DNA from: Streptomyces cylindrosporus
GTDB taxonomy: Bacteria; Actinomycetota; Actinomycetes; Streptomycetales; Streptomycetaceae
Length of the DNA: 64,000 bases
Reading direction: 5' to 3'
Assembly: GCF_022698165.1 (NCBI RefSeq)
Contig: NZ_JALDAY010000013.1
Coordinates: 328,168-392,167 of the forward strand
The notes under the pieces were generated by a model, which was not told the DNA's origin, did not search any database, and worked only from the letters and a program-made list of their open reading frames with translations. The translations under genes and the position numbers were made by a program. Positions 26,476-35,390 of the stretch are shown one piece after another; the stretch's first letter is position 1; each line of letters starts with the position of its first letter.

Positions 26476-26814
26476 GGATGCGCCCGCCCTTCTCCTACCC
26501 CTGCTGGCCCGTCCCCGCCCGATCATGCCGGAGCGTAGCCGGGCGATGGATGAGCTGGCACGGCGCCGCAACCGCGCCGGGTAACGCGGCCCGCCAGCTG
26601 CGCGGCGTTGCGCCGCGAGGCCGGCGCCGGCCCGCACGGGCGTCGGAGTCGGCCTGTCCGGCGCGAGGGGGCCCGCTGCTGGTCGCTTGCGGCAGCGTGT
26701 TCGCTGCTGTCGGTCGCCTCCTGCTGCCCGGCGTGGTGCTCGAGGCGGTGGTGGTGGGGATCTTTGGATTCGGCTCTGTCGGTGTCGGGGGGGGGTATGT
26801 GATCCCGTCGGCCG

Positions 26815-27240
26815 TCAGGAGGGGAACGGTGGCCAGGGATGTCCGTGGGGGTCGGTTTTTCTGGGCCGGCCGGCCGACAGGTAGTCGTGATACTCGTCCT
26901 GGGCCAGGCCGGCGTTGACCCACTTTCCGCGCACTGCTCCGGTGGCCTCCTCGGCGGTTTCGAGGGCGGCGTGCGGGTCGTCGCGGGTCGCGAGGAGGAG
27001 GCCGAACTCCTCTTCCTCGTTGTCCGGGTCAAGGGGAGGGAACTCGACCAGGTCTGCGAAGGTTTCGTGGCCTACGTCTTCCAGGGTGTGCAGGAAGATC
27101 TCGTAGTGGGTGCTGACCGGTACGACCTCGACATAGCGGACGCCGGGGTGCTCGGGCGAGCCCGCAGGACCAAGGAACTGCTCGATGGCCCGGCCTCGTC
27201 TCAGGGCCCCGAGGGCGAAGGGTTCTGCCAGATAGCGCAC
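26815..27240 (-). CDS. hypothetical protein, 141 aa
   Basis: GTG 27240 to 26815. A compact acidic protein (MRYLAEPFALGALRRGRAIE; VEVVPVSTHYEIFLHTLEDV; PPLDPDNEEEEFG) ending DEYHDYLSAGRPRKTDPHGH. It looks like a conserved single-domain Streptomyces protein, resembling immunity-type small proteins in size and acidity, but no family is certain and no toxin gene lies next to it. Confidence 0.55.
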   Translation of the reverse strand: MRYLAEPFALGALRRGRAIEQFLGPAGSPEHPGVRYVEVVPVSTHYEIFLHTLEDVGHETFADLVEFPPLDPDNEEEEFGLLLATRDDPHAALETAEEATGAVRGKWVNAGLAQDEYHDYLSAGRPRKTDPHGHPWPPFPS

Positions 27241-27493
27241 GTGAAAAGCGTAGAGGGCAGAGCGGGAGCGTTGGCATGACGTCTCGTGGCCGGGTGAGGA
27301 TCCGGATGCGGCAGAGCCGGACGGACGCCCGGCCGTATAGGGCCCGCGTGGGAGTTGTCACCCGGTTGACGTGGCCTTCCACCATCCAGGCAGGATTTGC
27401 GTGAAGCGTGACGGAGCATCATCTGCCGGGCATCGGCACCCTTCCATTCCGGCTCCCGGACTCCTGTCAGCAGCGTCGTCTCTGTCTCGCGCC

Positions 27494-27823
27494 ATGGGCT
27501 ACGACATCCACATCACCCGGCGTCAAGACCGGTGGGACGAGGACGGATCGGAGATTGCCGCGCACGAATGGCAGGCAGTCGTGGAGAGCGATGCCGACCT
27601 GTCCATGATTCCAGCACCGCCTGGATGGAGCGGGCCCTCGCAGTGGTCTGCAGTGCTGACCACACATCCTGACGAAGAACGGCTTGGCACCGCCTTGCAC
27701 GGGGCGTCGGGAGAGATCGGCGCCAAGAACCCGAGCGACATTCTGATCGCGAAGATGCGCCAGGCCGCGAAAGCTCTCAACGCGCGGCTCCAGGGAGACG
27801 ACGGCGAGTACTACGACCAGTGA
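27494..27823 (+). CDS. hypothetical protein beginning MGYDIHITR
   Basis: A 109-residue protein from ATG 27494. The MGYDIHITRRQDRWDEDG opening recurs in small proteins of many bacteria whose role is unknown. It has tryptophan-rich strands (PAPPGWSGPSQWSAVL) and a C-terminal helix (AKMRQAAKALNARLQGDDGE). No membrane segment. Confidence 0.55.
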   Translation: MGYDIHITRRQDRWDEDGSEIAAHEWQAVVESDADLSMIPAPPGWSGPSQWSAVLTTHPDEERLGTALHGASGEIGAKNPSDILIAKMRQAAKALNARLQGDDGEYYDQ

Positions 27824-28035
27824 CATCCGGACCAGGTCACAGCCCGTGGACCGTTCCCGGCAACCGTGCTTGAACCAGGTGATCAGACCGCCTGCGGGAG
27901 CTTCGCATGTCCGCCTTCGTGCGGCGGGGCGGCGAGGCCGTCACCGTTGCCGCGAGGGCGAGTGGCAACCGGACGGCGGTGACGGCCCGCGGGCGCAGCC
28001 CGCGCTGCGCTTTGGGGTGGGGGCTTCGCAGGGTT

Positions 28036-28052
28036 GGCACCTACTAGGTACC
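28036..28052. promoter_or_regulatory. 17-bp near-perfect palindrome before the antitoxin gene
   Basis: GGCACCTACTAGGTACC differs from a perfect dyad only at one symmetric pair and the centre. It ends nine bases before the antitoxin ATG (28062), where an autoregulatory toxin-antitoxin operator would be expected. Confidence 0.5.
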
Positions 28053-28061
28053 ATGGGGTGT

Positions 28062-28298
28062 ATGCCATCACTGAACGTGTCTTTCACTGACGAGGAACTC
28101 GAGGGTGTGCGCGCGGCGGCTGCGGCGGACGGCAAGAGCCTCAAGCAGTACCTGCACGACCTGGGTGTGCGGGAGATGCAGCGCAAGCAGTTCGTTGCCG
28201 GCGCGCGCGGGTGGGCGGAGCGGCTGCGTGAGGAGTTCGACGCGGCGTTTCCCGACGAGGTGCCGCCCTCCGCGCGGCGCGGCGGGGCCGCCGCCTGA
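28062..28298 (+). CDS. antitoxin of a Fic-type toxin-antitoxin pair
   Basis: A 78-residue protein. The N-terminus (PSLNVSFTDEELEGVRAAAA, ADGKSLKQYLHDLGV) has the strand-helix-helix pattern of a ribbon-helix-helix DNA-binding antitoxin; the C-terminal half (WAERLREEFDAAFPDEVPPS) would bind the toxin. ATG 28062 is preceded by GGGG; ATG 28053, in frame, is an alternative. Its TGA overlaps the toxin ATG by one base (TGATG), typical of coupled TA pairs. A 17-bp palindrome upstream is a candidate operator for self-repression. Confidence 0.75.
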   Translation: MPSLNVSFTDEELEGVRAAAAADGKSLKQYLHDLGVREMQRKQFVAGARGWAERLREEFDAAFPDEVPPSARRGGAAA

Positions 28299-28675
28299 TG
28301 CACCTGTACGTCGATGTCGCCTGGCTCCTCGATGTCCAGGAGGCCGCCCTGACGGAGGAGGACATGAGTGTCTCGGACTACTCCGCGCTCGTGGCGGCCG
28401 TGGCCCGGCACAAGACGAGGCTGCCGACGCTGGCCGCGGCAGACCCGGACGCTGCCTGGCGGGCGGCCGCGCTGATGCACACCATCGTGCGCCTGGAGCC
28501 GCTGCCGCACCGCAACAGCCTGTACGCGGCGTTCATCGCCGCGCAGTACATGGACCAGTGCGGTGAGGGCATCGACCCTCCCTACGGTGCCCTGTCCGAT
28601 CTCGTGCGCAAGATCCGCGACACCCGCCTCGGCGTGCTTGCCGTCGCCGACCAGCTGCGGTCCTGGAAGCTCTGA
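28298..28675 (+). CDS. Fic-family toxin-antitoxin toxin component with degenerate motif
   Basis: A 125-residue protein, coupled to the antitoxin. It matches the short Streptomyces proteins called Fic-family TA toxins: YVDVAWLLDVQEAA, DYSALVAAVARHKTRLPTLA, AAALMHTIVRLEPLPHRNSL and YAAFIAAQYMDQCG. In classical Fic/Doc enzymes the loop HPFxDGNxR catalyses AMP or phosphate transfer. Here the corresponding stretch reads LEPLPHRNSLYAA, keeping only the Asn-like element, so catalysis by the usual route is doubtful. A nearly identical second copy is at 42430-42816. Confidence 0.7.
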   Translation: MHLYVDVAWLLDVQEAALTEEDMSVSDYSALVAAVARHKTRLPTLAAADPDAAWRAAALMHTIVRLEPLPHRNSLYAAFIAAQYMDQCGEGIDPPYGALSDLVRKIRDTRLGVLAVADQLRSWKL

Positions 28676-28681
28676 CCCACG

Positions 28682-28924
28682 AGGCCCATCCGCGACCGGC
28701 TGGACAGCCTCCAAAGGCAGTTCGCCGAGTGCACGGTTGTCTACGGCGCAAGCAGCCTGAGGCGCGCCCTCGCATGGGATTTTGTCGGCCTTCACGAAGG
28801 GTCCCGGCCCTATGCCGAGAAGACCTGTGCAGCCCTTCACGCGCTGGTGGACCAGCAACTGCAACCACTGAACCGTGTAGAACCACGGGCCTATGAACAT
28901 CCGGAAGGGCATTCCCGTCACTGA
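28682..28924 (+). pseudogene. coding remnant without start codon
   Basis: An 80-codon frame with good codon bias reads RDRLDSLQRQFAECTVVYGA, SSLRRALAWDFVGLHEGSRP, YAEKTCAALHALVDQQLQPL and stops at 28924. It begins right after the toxin stop with no usable start codon, so it is probably the 3' part of a gene lost by recombination. Family unknown. Confidence 0.35.
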
Positions 28925-29042
28925 CGCCTCACGAGGCCTACGACGAATGCCGCGCCGACTACGGCGAGGAGGCCATGAACCTGGTGGAGGTGCTGGCTGG
29001 CCACGCCCCGGACGAGAGGGTGGACGCGTCACTTCCTCCCTC

Positions 29043-29252
29043 GTGCGCTGGGAGATCGACCTGGAGGCCGGCGATTCTGTCGGGGCCGCCCGCAAGGCTC
29101 TCGCTATCCAGCGCGATCCCGGCTCATGGGCCACGGTGTTTACTGTGCAGGGCGAGCACCAGGGCGCGGCCCGGGTGGCGACCGTCGACCTTGACCCCGA
29201 GGGACTCGACCTTTCCGGCACCGGGACGCCCGAGGTCGAGCTGACCGGCTGA
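29043..29252 (+). CDS. small hypothetical protein (WEIDLEA type)
   Basis: A 69-residue product from GTG 29043: VRWEIDLEAGDSVGAARKAL then IQRDPGSWATVFTVQGEHQG. It resembles short Streptomyces proteins with WEIDLEA and IQRDPxSWATVF motifs. No ribosome site is evident. Just upstream, in another frame, lies HEAYDECRADYGEEAMNLVE (28930-29010), apparently the start of a different small gene fused by an indel, so this gene may lack its native 5' end. Confidence 0.4.
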   Translation: MRWEIDLEAGDSVGAARKALAIQRDPGSWATVFTVQGEHQGAARVATVDLDPEGLDLSGTGTPEVELTG

Positions 29253-29370
29253 TCCCCGCGAGCCGTCCGCCCGCCCGCGCTGGGAGACATGGTCAAACTC
29301 CCAGGTCAGAACGTGTGATTGCTGACCTTGAGGAAACCCGGCGACCCCGACCCGACCACCGATCACGAAC

Positions 29371-29414
29371 CCCCGACCACGGTCACGATGGGGACACGAA
29401 GTCCGTGGTCGGGG
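29371..29414. repeat. 12-bp perfect inverted repeat, 20-base spacer
   Basis: CCCCGACCACGG at 29371-29382 and CCGTGGTCGGGG at 29403-29414. It has no T-run, so an operator or recombination remnant is as likely as a terminator. Confidence 0.5.
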
Positions 29415-29546
29415 TCATGGTCGGCCCGACCACAGGCCCGGCCATGGGTCCCACGCAGGGCAGCCGGTGTTCACCGCGGCACCCGCCCACTCCCCGGCGG
29501 CGACGGCGCGCACCCGCTTGCCGCGCAGCGGCACAACGAGCGTGAG

Positions 29547-29750
29547 TGCGCACAAGGACACCGCCAGACCCGCGAGGGCGGTCTGCGCACCCGGAAACCC
29601 GGCTGTGCGCACGACGACGTCGGGCACCTGCGGCTGTACTGCGCAATCGCTGAACACACCCCGACTGCGCACGAGCCTCGCCCGGTTGCGCAGCCCCCAG
29701 CGCGCAACGCCGGCCGAGGCTGCGCAATCGGGCTACGCCACCACTGCGCA
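29547..29750. repeat. cluster of eight TGCGCA palindromes
   Basis: TGCGCA occurs at 29547, 29584, 29606, 29640, 29666, 29687, 29721 and 29745, spaced 21-37 bases, far denser than base composition predicts. It lies between small genes and the GmrSD-like gene. A multi-site binding region is possible. Confidence 0.5.
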
Positions 29751-30119
29751 CCGCGCCGGGGGCATGGTCGGCCCGCCCGTGACCCCGATCTGCCCCTTCG
29801 GGTGACGCCAACCGCCCCCTACACGCGGCTGACGGCCGGATCCGCTCCAGGGCCTGGAAGAAAGACGGTCCTCACGCAGCCGGCCCGGTGGCGTGTCCAG
29901 CGAGTCGACGGTGGGGGAGCGGCCCCCACCTGGGCTCCCGGGCGCTCGCTGGCCCGGGCGGTGAGCCGGAACAGCCCGCCACGCCACCGCCGTTGGCCGG
30001 GCCCGGGTGTGAGCGGACCGCATCGTCCACCCGTGGCCTGTCCGCGTGCACGCTGTCTGTACGCAGCCTGGGGGAGTTGGGAACATGAGCAGACAACCGG
30101 GCAGGTGGGGAGCGGTGTC

Positions 30120-32333
30120 ATGGGTTCGGACGAGATCAGGTCCCAGGGCTTCAGCCTGAAGGAACTGTTCCGTGACGTGACCTACGAGATCGACTACTAC
30201 CAGCGCGAATACACCTGGGGCGAGGACGAAGTCCGCACGCTGCTGCGGGATCTGTGCGGTTCGTTCAGGAACTGGTCCACCAACCCGTCCTACCTGCGCC
30301 GGCCGCACACCGCACCGCAGTACTTCCTGGGGCCGTTCGTCTACTACGAGCCCTCCAAAAACCGGCGCTACCTCGTCGACGGGCAGCAGCGCTTCGTCAC
30401 GTTGCATCTGCTCTTTCTGCACCTGCGGCTGGCGGCACAGGAGCGGGGGGACATCCGGGCCGTCGACCGGCTCAACCGGGTGATCACGACAGACGGGGAG
30501 CACTTCTCGCTCGGCATCACCGATCACGAACCCGTCCTGCGCGCGGTCGCCGACGCCCGCACCTACGAAACAGGCGTGGGGGATTCGCTCTCCCGCCGCA
30601 ATCTGTGGGCGCGCAGCCGGCAGGTCGAATCCCAGCTCGCGGAAGAACTCGACGCAGAAAACCTGACCCGGTTCACCGAGTGGCTGCTGGACCGGGTGGT
30701 CCTGGTCGGGATCCGCGCGGCCAGTGCCGACCACGGCTACCGGATGTTCGAGACGATGAACGACCGCGGCGCCCGCCTGACCGCTGTGGACCTCCTCAAG
30801 AGCCACCTGCTCTCCCACGTTGGAGCCAACGAGGACCAGCTGAACACCCAATGGCAGGAGATGCTGCGGGAACTGGCCACCGACCGGGAGGACCCCGCAG
30901 CCGCATCCCGCTTCATCAAAGCCTTCCTGCTGGCCCGCTGCGCACGCGAGGCCCAGGACGAGGACCGCCGGCAGATCGACAGCAACCTCAACGTATGGGT
31001 CCGCCAGAACGCCGTCCACCTGCACCTGGTGCCCGAACGCCCCGACAACTTCCTGCGCTTCGTGCAGGACCTGCTGAAGTCGGCCAGGCTGTTTAGGCCC
31101 TTCCTCGCCGCCGGCCGCGCACTCAAGACAGGCGACGACCGCCTGGAGACGGTGCTGTTCAACGAACGCAACGGCCTGAGCTGCCAGGCCGTCGCCATCC
31201 TCGCCGCCATCGGCCCCGACGACCGGCCCTCCGACGCCAAGGACAAAGGCCGCCTCGTCGCCGACTACATGGACCGCTGGTACGCCCTGAGGGTCCTGCA
31301 GGACCTGCCCGTGCAGTCAGCCGACGCCGACACCCTGGCCCACGACACCCTCGTGCCCCTCCTGCGCAGGTGCCGCACCGTGGCCGACGTCGCCGCCGCG
31401 CTCGGCGACCTCGTCACCCAGGACGCGGGCTCGATCCGCGATGCGATCACGCTCGGACTGCGCGGCAACAACGCCCACCAGATCCGCTACCTGCTGGCCC
31501 GGGCCACCGCCTACGTCGAAGAGGCCTGCCAGCGTCCCCACGACGTGCTCGCCTACCTCGACCGGGACCGGTTCCACATCGAGCACCTGTGGGCCAACCA
31601 CCACCACCGCGTGAAAGAGGAAATCTCCGACCCTGTCGTCTTCCGCAGCCGCCGCAACCAACTGGGCGGCCTGGGCCTGCTCATGGGCCGTGAGAACTCA
31701 TCCATCAACGACCTGCCCCTGCACGACAAGGCCGCCTACTACGCCCGCAGCAACATCCTGCTGGGCATCATCGCCCCCGGCTACGACCAACGAAACCCCC
31801 TGCTGCGCGAGTTCATCAAAACCCACAAGCTCGACAAGGTCCTCAGACCGTTCGGTCCCCGGGAGACCATGACCTCCGTCATCCAGACCCGCCAGGACCT
31901 GTATCTGAGCCTGTTCGAACACATCTGGAACCCCGAGCGTCTCGGCCTGCCCGTCACCGCTCCCAGCGAGCCAAGCGACAGCGACGAACCGCCTGCGCAG
32001 ACCCGCGCGGCCACCGCACAGCGCAGGCCGGCCGCGGGGCGCCGCCGCACGGATGTCGCCCGCATGGTCGCAGCCCACGTCCTCGCGGCCGGCACACGGA
32101 TCGTGCTCACCTACCGCTCCACCGATCACTGGGCCACCATCGACGAAGACGGCGGGATCGTTCTCGCTGCGACCGGAGGCACCCCCTACGGCCGGGTCGA
32201 CGAAGCCGGCGCTGTCGCCCGCGGCACCAAAACCTGCCAAGGCATGAACGAATGGCACATCGAAGACGAAGCAGGAGTCCGTATCAGCCTGCGCACCCTG
32301 CGTGATCGCGCGGTGGCCTCCGGCGCTCTGTAA
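30120..32333 (+). CDS. GmrSD-like (DUF262/DUF1524) restriction protein with RAMA-like C-terminus
   Basis: A 737-residue protein; ATG 30120 follows GGGGAG by eight bases. The N-terminal DUF262 (GmrS/ParB-like NTPase) has YQREYTW (27-33), the conserved VDGQQRF (86-92) and FETMNDRG (210-217). The DUF1524 His-Me nuclease region holds FHIEHLW (485-491) and NQLGGLGLL with downstream Asn and Lys. The last ~90 residues (RTDVARMVAAHVLAAGTRIV ... GMNEWHIEDEAGVRISLRTL) resemble a RAMA domain, linked to recognition of modified DNA. Related GmrSD enzymes are type IV restriction systems that cut modified phage DNA. It is a single-chain, stand-alone gene with no partner methylase nearby. Confidence 0.8.
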   Translation: MGSDEIRSQGFSLKELFRDVTYEIDYYQREYTWGEDEVRTLLRDLCGSFRNWSTNPSYLRRPHTAPQYFLGPFVYYEPSKNRRYLVDGQQRFVTLHLLFLHLRLAAQERGDIRAVDRLNRVITTDGEHFSLGITDHEPVLRAVADARTYETGVGDSLSRRNLWARSRQVESQLAEELDAENLTRFTEWLLDRVVLVGIRAASADHGYRMFETMNDRGARLTAVDLLKSHLLSHVGANEDQLNTQWQEMLRELATDREDPAAASRFIKAFLLARCAREAQDEDRRQIDSNLNVWVRQNAVHLHLVPERPDNFLRFVQDLLKSARLFRPFLAAGRALKTGDDRLETVLFNERNGLSCQAVAILAAIGPDDRPSDAKDKGRLVADYMDRWYALRVLQDLPVQSADADTLAHDTLVPLLRRCRTVADVAAALGDLVTQDAGSIRDAITLGLRGNNAHQIRYLLARATAYVEEACQRPHDVLAYLDRDRFHIEHLWANHHHRVKEEISDPVVFRSRRNQLGGLGLLMGRENSSINDLPLHDKAAYYARSNILLGIIAPGYDQRNPLLREFIKTHKLDKVLRPFGPRETMTSVIQTRQDLYLSLFEHIWNPERLGLPVTAPSEPSDSDEPPAQTRAATAQRRPAAGRRRTDVARMVAAHVLAAGTRIVLTYRSTDHWATIDEDGGIVLAATGGTPYGRVDEAGAVARGTKTCQGMNEWHIEDEAGVRISLRTLRDRAVASGAL

Positions 32334-32573
32334 CCCCCAATCCGGCAGCCGCCCCAGGCCCGCCGCGCAACGCCCCCGCCCACTGCTCAAGCGCACGGCG
32401 GCGGGCCGACAGCGACGCTCGGGATCTGCCGGCGGCCATCAGGACCTTCCCACCCGCCCGCCGGCTCGGCGCAGGCCGCGGGCGGGGCCGGCCCGTTCGT
32501 GACGGGTCCCTCCCGCCGGTACCGAATCCCGGCTGCGGTCCCCTCCTTGCTGGATGGGCATTGATGGACCTGC

Positions 32574-33183
32574 TCAGGGGCTGGCCGGCTCGGGCTGGCT
32601 TCCGGTCTGGGCGGCGGGTGCGGCCGTCTCTGCTGCGTCGGGGGCGGTGTAGAAGACGGACGTGCCCTGCTTGGTGCGCTGAGCCTGGCTTTTGGCCACG
32701 AGTCCTTCGAGCGTGGTGCGCACGACGGTTGTCTTGATGGTGCGCCCGGGATGGGCCTGGCCCAGCGCGCTGGTGATTTCGGCGGCGGAGCGGGGTTCGC
32801 TCTGGCCCGCGAGGTGGTCGCGCACGAGGTCGACGAGCGTGGGCGATGCCGACGACGCGGCCGGTGCCTTGGCCGCCGTCTTGCCGGTGCGCTTCCCGGC
32901 CGCGGCGGGCTGCTTGGCCGCCCCCGGTGCCTTCTTGCGGGCGGCGGGCACCGAGGCGGGGGATTCGGCTGTGGGCGCGGCAGCCGGCGCGGGGATACCG
33001 AGGGCCTGCTGGAGGTTCAGCAGGACCGTGTGGTCATGCTGCAGGGCAGTCAGCTGTGCCTGAAGTGCTTCGATTTCGCCGTTGAGGCGTTCTTGCTCCT
33101 TGAGGTTGCGTTCAAGATCACCCGGCCACCTGTGCGCTGTACTGCGAGGTCAACTCGGTGGTTGCGGCAGTGGTTTCGGACAT
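32574..33183 (-). pseudogene. coiled-coil/winged-helix regulatory protein with one frameshift
   Basis: ATG 33183 opens MSETTAATTELTSQYSAQVA and stops after 22 codons. A one-base shift near 33118 (CCGGG) leads into DLERNLKEQERLNGEIEALQ (coiled coil), then an Ala/Lys-rich linker and a winged-helix domain (TLVDLVRDHLAGQSEPRSAA, EITSALGQAHPGRTIKTTVV, RTTLEGLVAKSQAQRTKQGT) ending at 32574. Joined, it is about 202 residues and matches a common Streptomyces protein type. Without the shift, GTG 32951 could give the linker plus winged helix only. A sequencing indel is possible. Confidence 0.65.
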
Positions 33184-33456
33184 GCTGCTCACACCCCTTC
33201 CGGGCGTTGCGGGCCAGCGAGCATGTTGCTCGTGGCGTATGCGTAATCCAACGTGGGTGCTCTTCCGCCTGGTGCTGTGTGACCAGGAGCAGTTACTGCC
33301 GCACAGTTATGCACAGCGATAGTACGCAAGCCACCTGCATTCTTCTCCGCCGCATGACCGAGACAGGGCAGGCAGGCCGATCCTGCGGCGGTCAGTGCGC
33401 AGACGAGCCCGCGGAGCCGGAGACGGGCCGGTGAAGGGGAGCTGCCGTCTGCGGGA

Positions 33457-34758
33457 CTACACCCACTTCGCCGCCGAATCCTGTGGCAGTGAGCCGTCCG
33501 CTCTGTCGTGGGAAGAGCCGATACGGTCCATCTGCTTCCAGGCCGGGAAGATCACTGGACAGAGCGTGGCGAGCAGATACACCCCGCCAACTGCCAGCAG
33601 TGAGAAGGGCAGGCCGGCCGAGTCCACGAGGAAGCCCGCGGCCAGTGCGCCCAGCGGAGTAACCAGCTGGACCGAGGCCGTGGTCGCGCTCAGCACGCGG
33701 CTGCGCAGGTCCTCCGGCACCGTCTCATAGGTCACGGTGGCCATGATGGGGTTGAGGACACCGAAGGCGAGACCCTCTACCGCCATGATCATGGCCAGCG
33801 GGGTGAAGGTGTCGGTGAAGGCGGCCACCACGAAGCGCGGCAGGCCCCCGATGAGAAAGGCGATCGTGAACACGGGCCACCGCCGAAAGCGGCTGCCCAC
33901 TGCCCCATAGACCAGCGCCCCCGTGAGCGCGCAGATGCCGAACGCCGCGTTCAGCAGACCGAGGTCGACGGCACCACCCAGCTCCTGGCGGGCCTGCACG
34001 GGCAGGAGCACGGCGCTCCATCCCTGGTCAAGGCCCCTGGTGACCAGTGTCATCAGGCACAGGCCCAGCAGCAGCGGCGTGGCCGCCACGAAGCGACACC
34101 CTTCGGCGAGGTCACGGCGGTAGGCACGCGGCGACGCCGGCTCGGCCCGCCGCTGGGGCTGCGCCTCGGGCAGGCCACGCACTCCGAACGCGAACAGTGG
34201 CGCGGCCACGGCGAAGGTCGCGGCATCTACCAACAGAACGTTCTCGGCTCCGAGTACGGCGATCAGCGCGCCTGCGAGAGCGGATCCGGTCAGCGCCGCA
34301 CAGCGTGCCGCACCGTCATACAGCCCGGCAGCCCTGGCCAGCGGCATTGCGGCGCGTTCGGCGAGCGGGGGCAGCAGCACGCCGCGGGCGGTTTCACCCG
34401 GCGCACGGAACAGCCCTGTCATCGCCATCAGCACGCACAGCATCCAGAACTGCAGGAGGCCTGCGAAGTGCAGCAGCGGGATCGGCGCAACGGCGACGGC
34501 GCAGGCGAGGTCCGAGGCGACACTCACGTGGCGTCGCCCCAGCCGGTCGATGACCGGACCGGTGACGAGCGCGGCGAGCACTGCGGGCAGCAGTGTGCAG
34601 AACGCGACGATCCCGGCTTTGGCGGCGCTGTGTGTGCTCTGCAGCACGAACCACGGCACGCCCATGTAGGTGAGGCAATTCCCTGCGATCGAAATGAAGT
34701 TGGCGGCAAGAACCGTTGCCAGCGGACGGCGATCAGCCGTCCCGAGGTCTTCGGACAC
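33457..34758 (-). CDS. MFS transporter
   Basis: A 433-residue membrane protein with about 12 hydrophobic helices and the MFS loop 2-3 motif (GPVIDRLGRRHVSVASD), a second copy-like loop (YGAVGSRFRRWPVFT) and a central basic loop (PEAQPQRRAEPASPRAYRRD). This matches drug/metabolite exporters of the DHA3-like branch common in actinobacteria. Start GTG 34758, with GGGAGA eight bases upstream. It is monocistronic; the substrate cannot be inferred from context. Confidence 0.8.
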   Translation of the reverse strand: MSEDLGTADRRPLATVLAANFISIAGNCLTYMGVPWFVLQSTHSAAKAGIVAFCTLLPAVLAALVTGPVIDRLGRRHVSVASDLACAVAVAPIPLLHFAGLLQFWMLCVLMAMTGLFRAPGETARGVLLPPLAERAAMPLARAAGLYDGAARCAALTGSALAGALIAVLGAENVLLVDAATFAVAAPLFAFGVRGLPEAQPQRRAEPASPRAYRRDLAEGCRFVAATPLLLGLCLMTLVTRGLDQGWSAVLLPVQARQELGGAVDLGLLNAAFGICALTGALVYGAVGSRFRRWPVFTIAFLIGGLPRFVVAAFTDTFTPLAMIMAVEGLAFGVLNPIMATVTYETVPEDLRSRVLSATTASVQLVTPLGALAAGFLVDSAGLPFSLLAVGGVYLLATLCPVIFPAWKQMDRIGSSHDRADGSLPQDSAAKWV

Positions 34759-35054
34759 GACGGGGGTCTCCCATAAGGGGAAGCGCCCACCGTGGACGAA
34801 GCAGGTCAGCCGGTGGGCGAAGCGAAGTGGTCAGCGTCTGGCGCGCATGGCGAGGCGCACCGCGGTGCGGTGTTCACAAGCAGCGCCTCCAACACTTCGC
34901 CGGGATGACCACCCGGCACCTGCCCGCATTGTGACCTTGGGTACCGGCCCTCCGCAACGACGATCCGCTGCAACGGGCGCGTTCACACGGGGAATTGATC
35001 GAGTTGCGCCCACGAGGACAGATCTGCTGACCGTCTGGATCTGGGGCGCCGTGC

Positions 35055-35345
35055 GTCAACGCGCTCGGAAGAAAACACCTACTCCACGCCGAGTCCATGT
35101 ATCGCCGGTGGCACGACCAGGTCCGCGCCGGGCAGCGGCACCTCCAGGACTTCCGTGCCCAGGCGCTGCGCGCCACCGGGCACGTGCGGATGTACTCCTT
35201 CAGCATCGTGCCGGGCCTGCTGCAGACCGAGGGCGACGCGCTCGCCGTGCTCGGCATCGCCGCGGCCGTCCACGACCTGCCCGCCGACGACAGCGCGGCC
35301 GCCGCACGCGCCCGCATCCTCGCCTGGGCGCCGCGTGGGCGGACC
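35055..35345 (+). pseudogene. DUF5753 (Scr1-type regulator) internal fragment
   Basis: A frame with no start codon reads LLHAESMYRRWHDQVRAGQR, HLQDFRAQALRATGHVRMYS and FSIVPGLLQTEGDALAVLGI, then loses similarity near 35345. This is the first part of the DUF5753 sensor domain of XRE regulators (Scr1 family). The HTH and the end of the protein are missing, so it is a remnant. Confidence 0.6.
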
Positions 35346-35390
35346 GGGCACTCCATCTTGGCCTGGTCTCAACCGCGCTGGGGTCGCTCG

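Larger units (their letters stand above)
29253..30119. other. 867-base region upstream of the GmrSD-like gene
   Basis: The frame of the downstream gene stays open across this region, but codon bias is poor and no domain is visible, so it is treated as non-coding. It contains a 12-bp inverted repeat (29371-29382 and 29403-29414) and a cluster of eight TGCGCA hexamers (29547-29750). A promoter for the restriction gene must lie here. Confidence 0.4.

Noticed and set aside
29547..29750. CRISPR array
   Set aside because: The repeats are only 6 bp, palindromic and irregularly spaced, and there are no cas genes.
29319..30119. Upstream extension of the GmrSD-like gene
   Set aside because: The frame is open but of poor composition; ATG 30120 has a strong ribosome site directly before the DUF262 domain.
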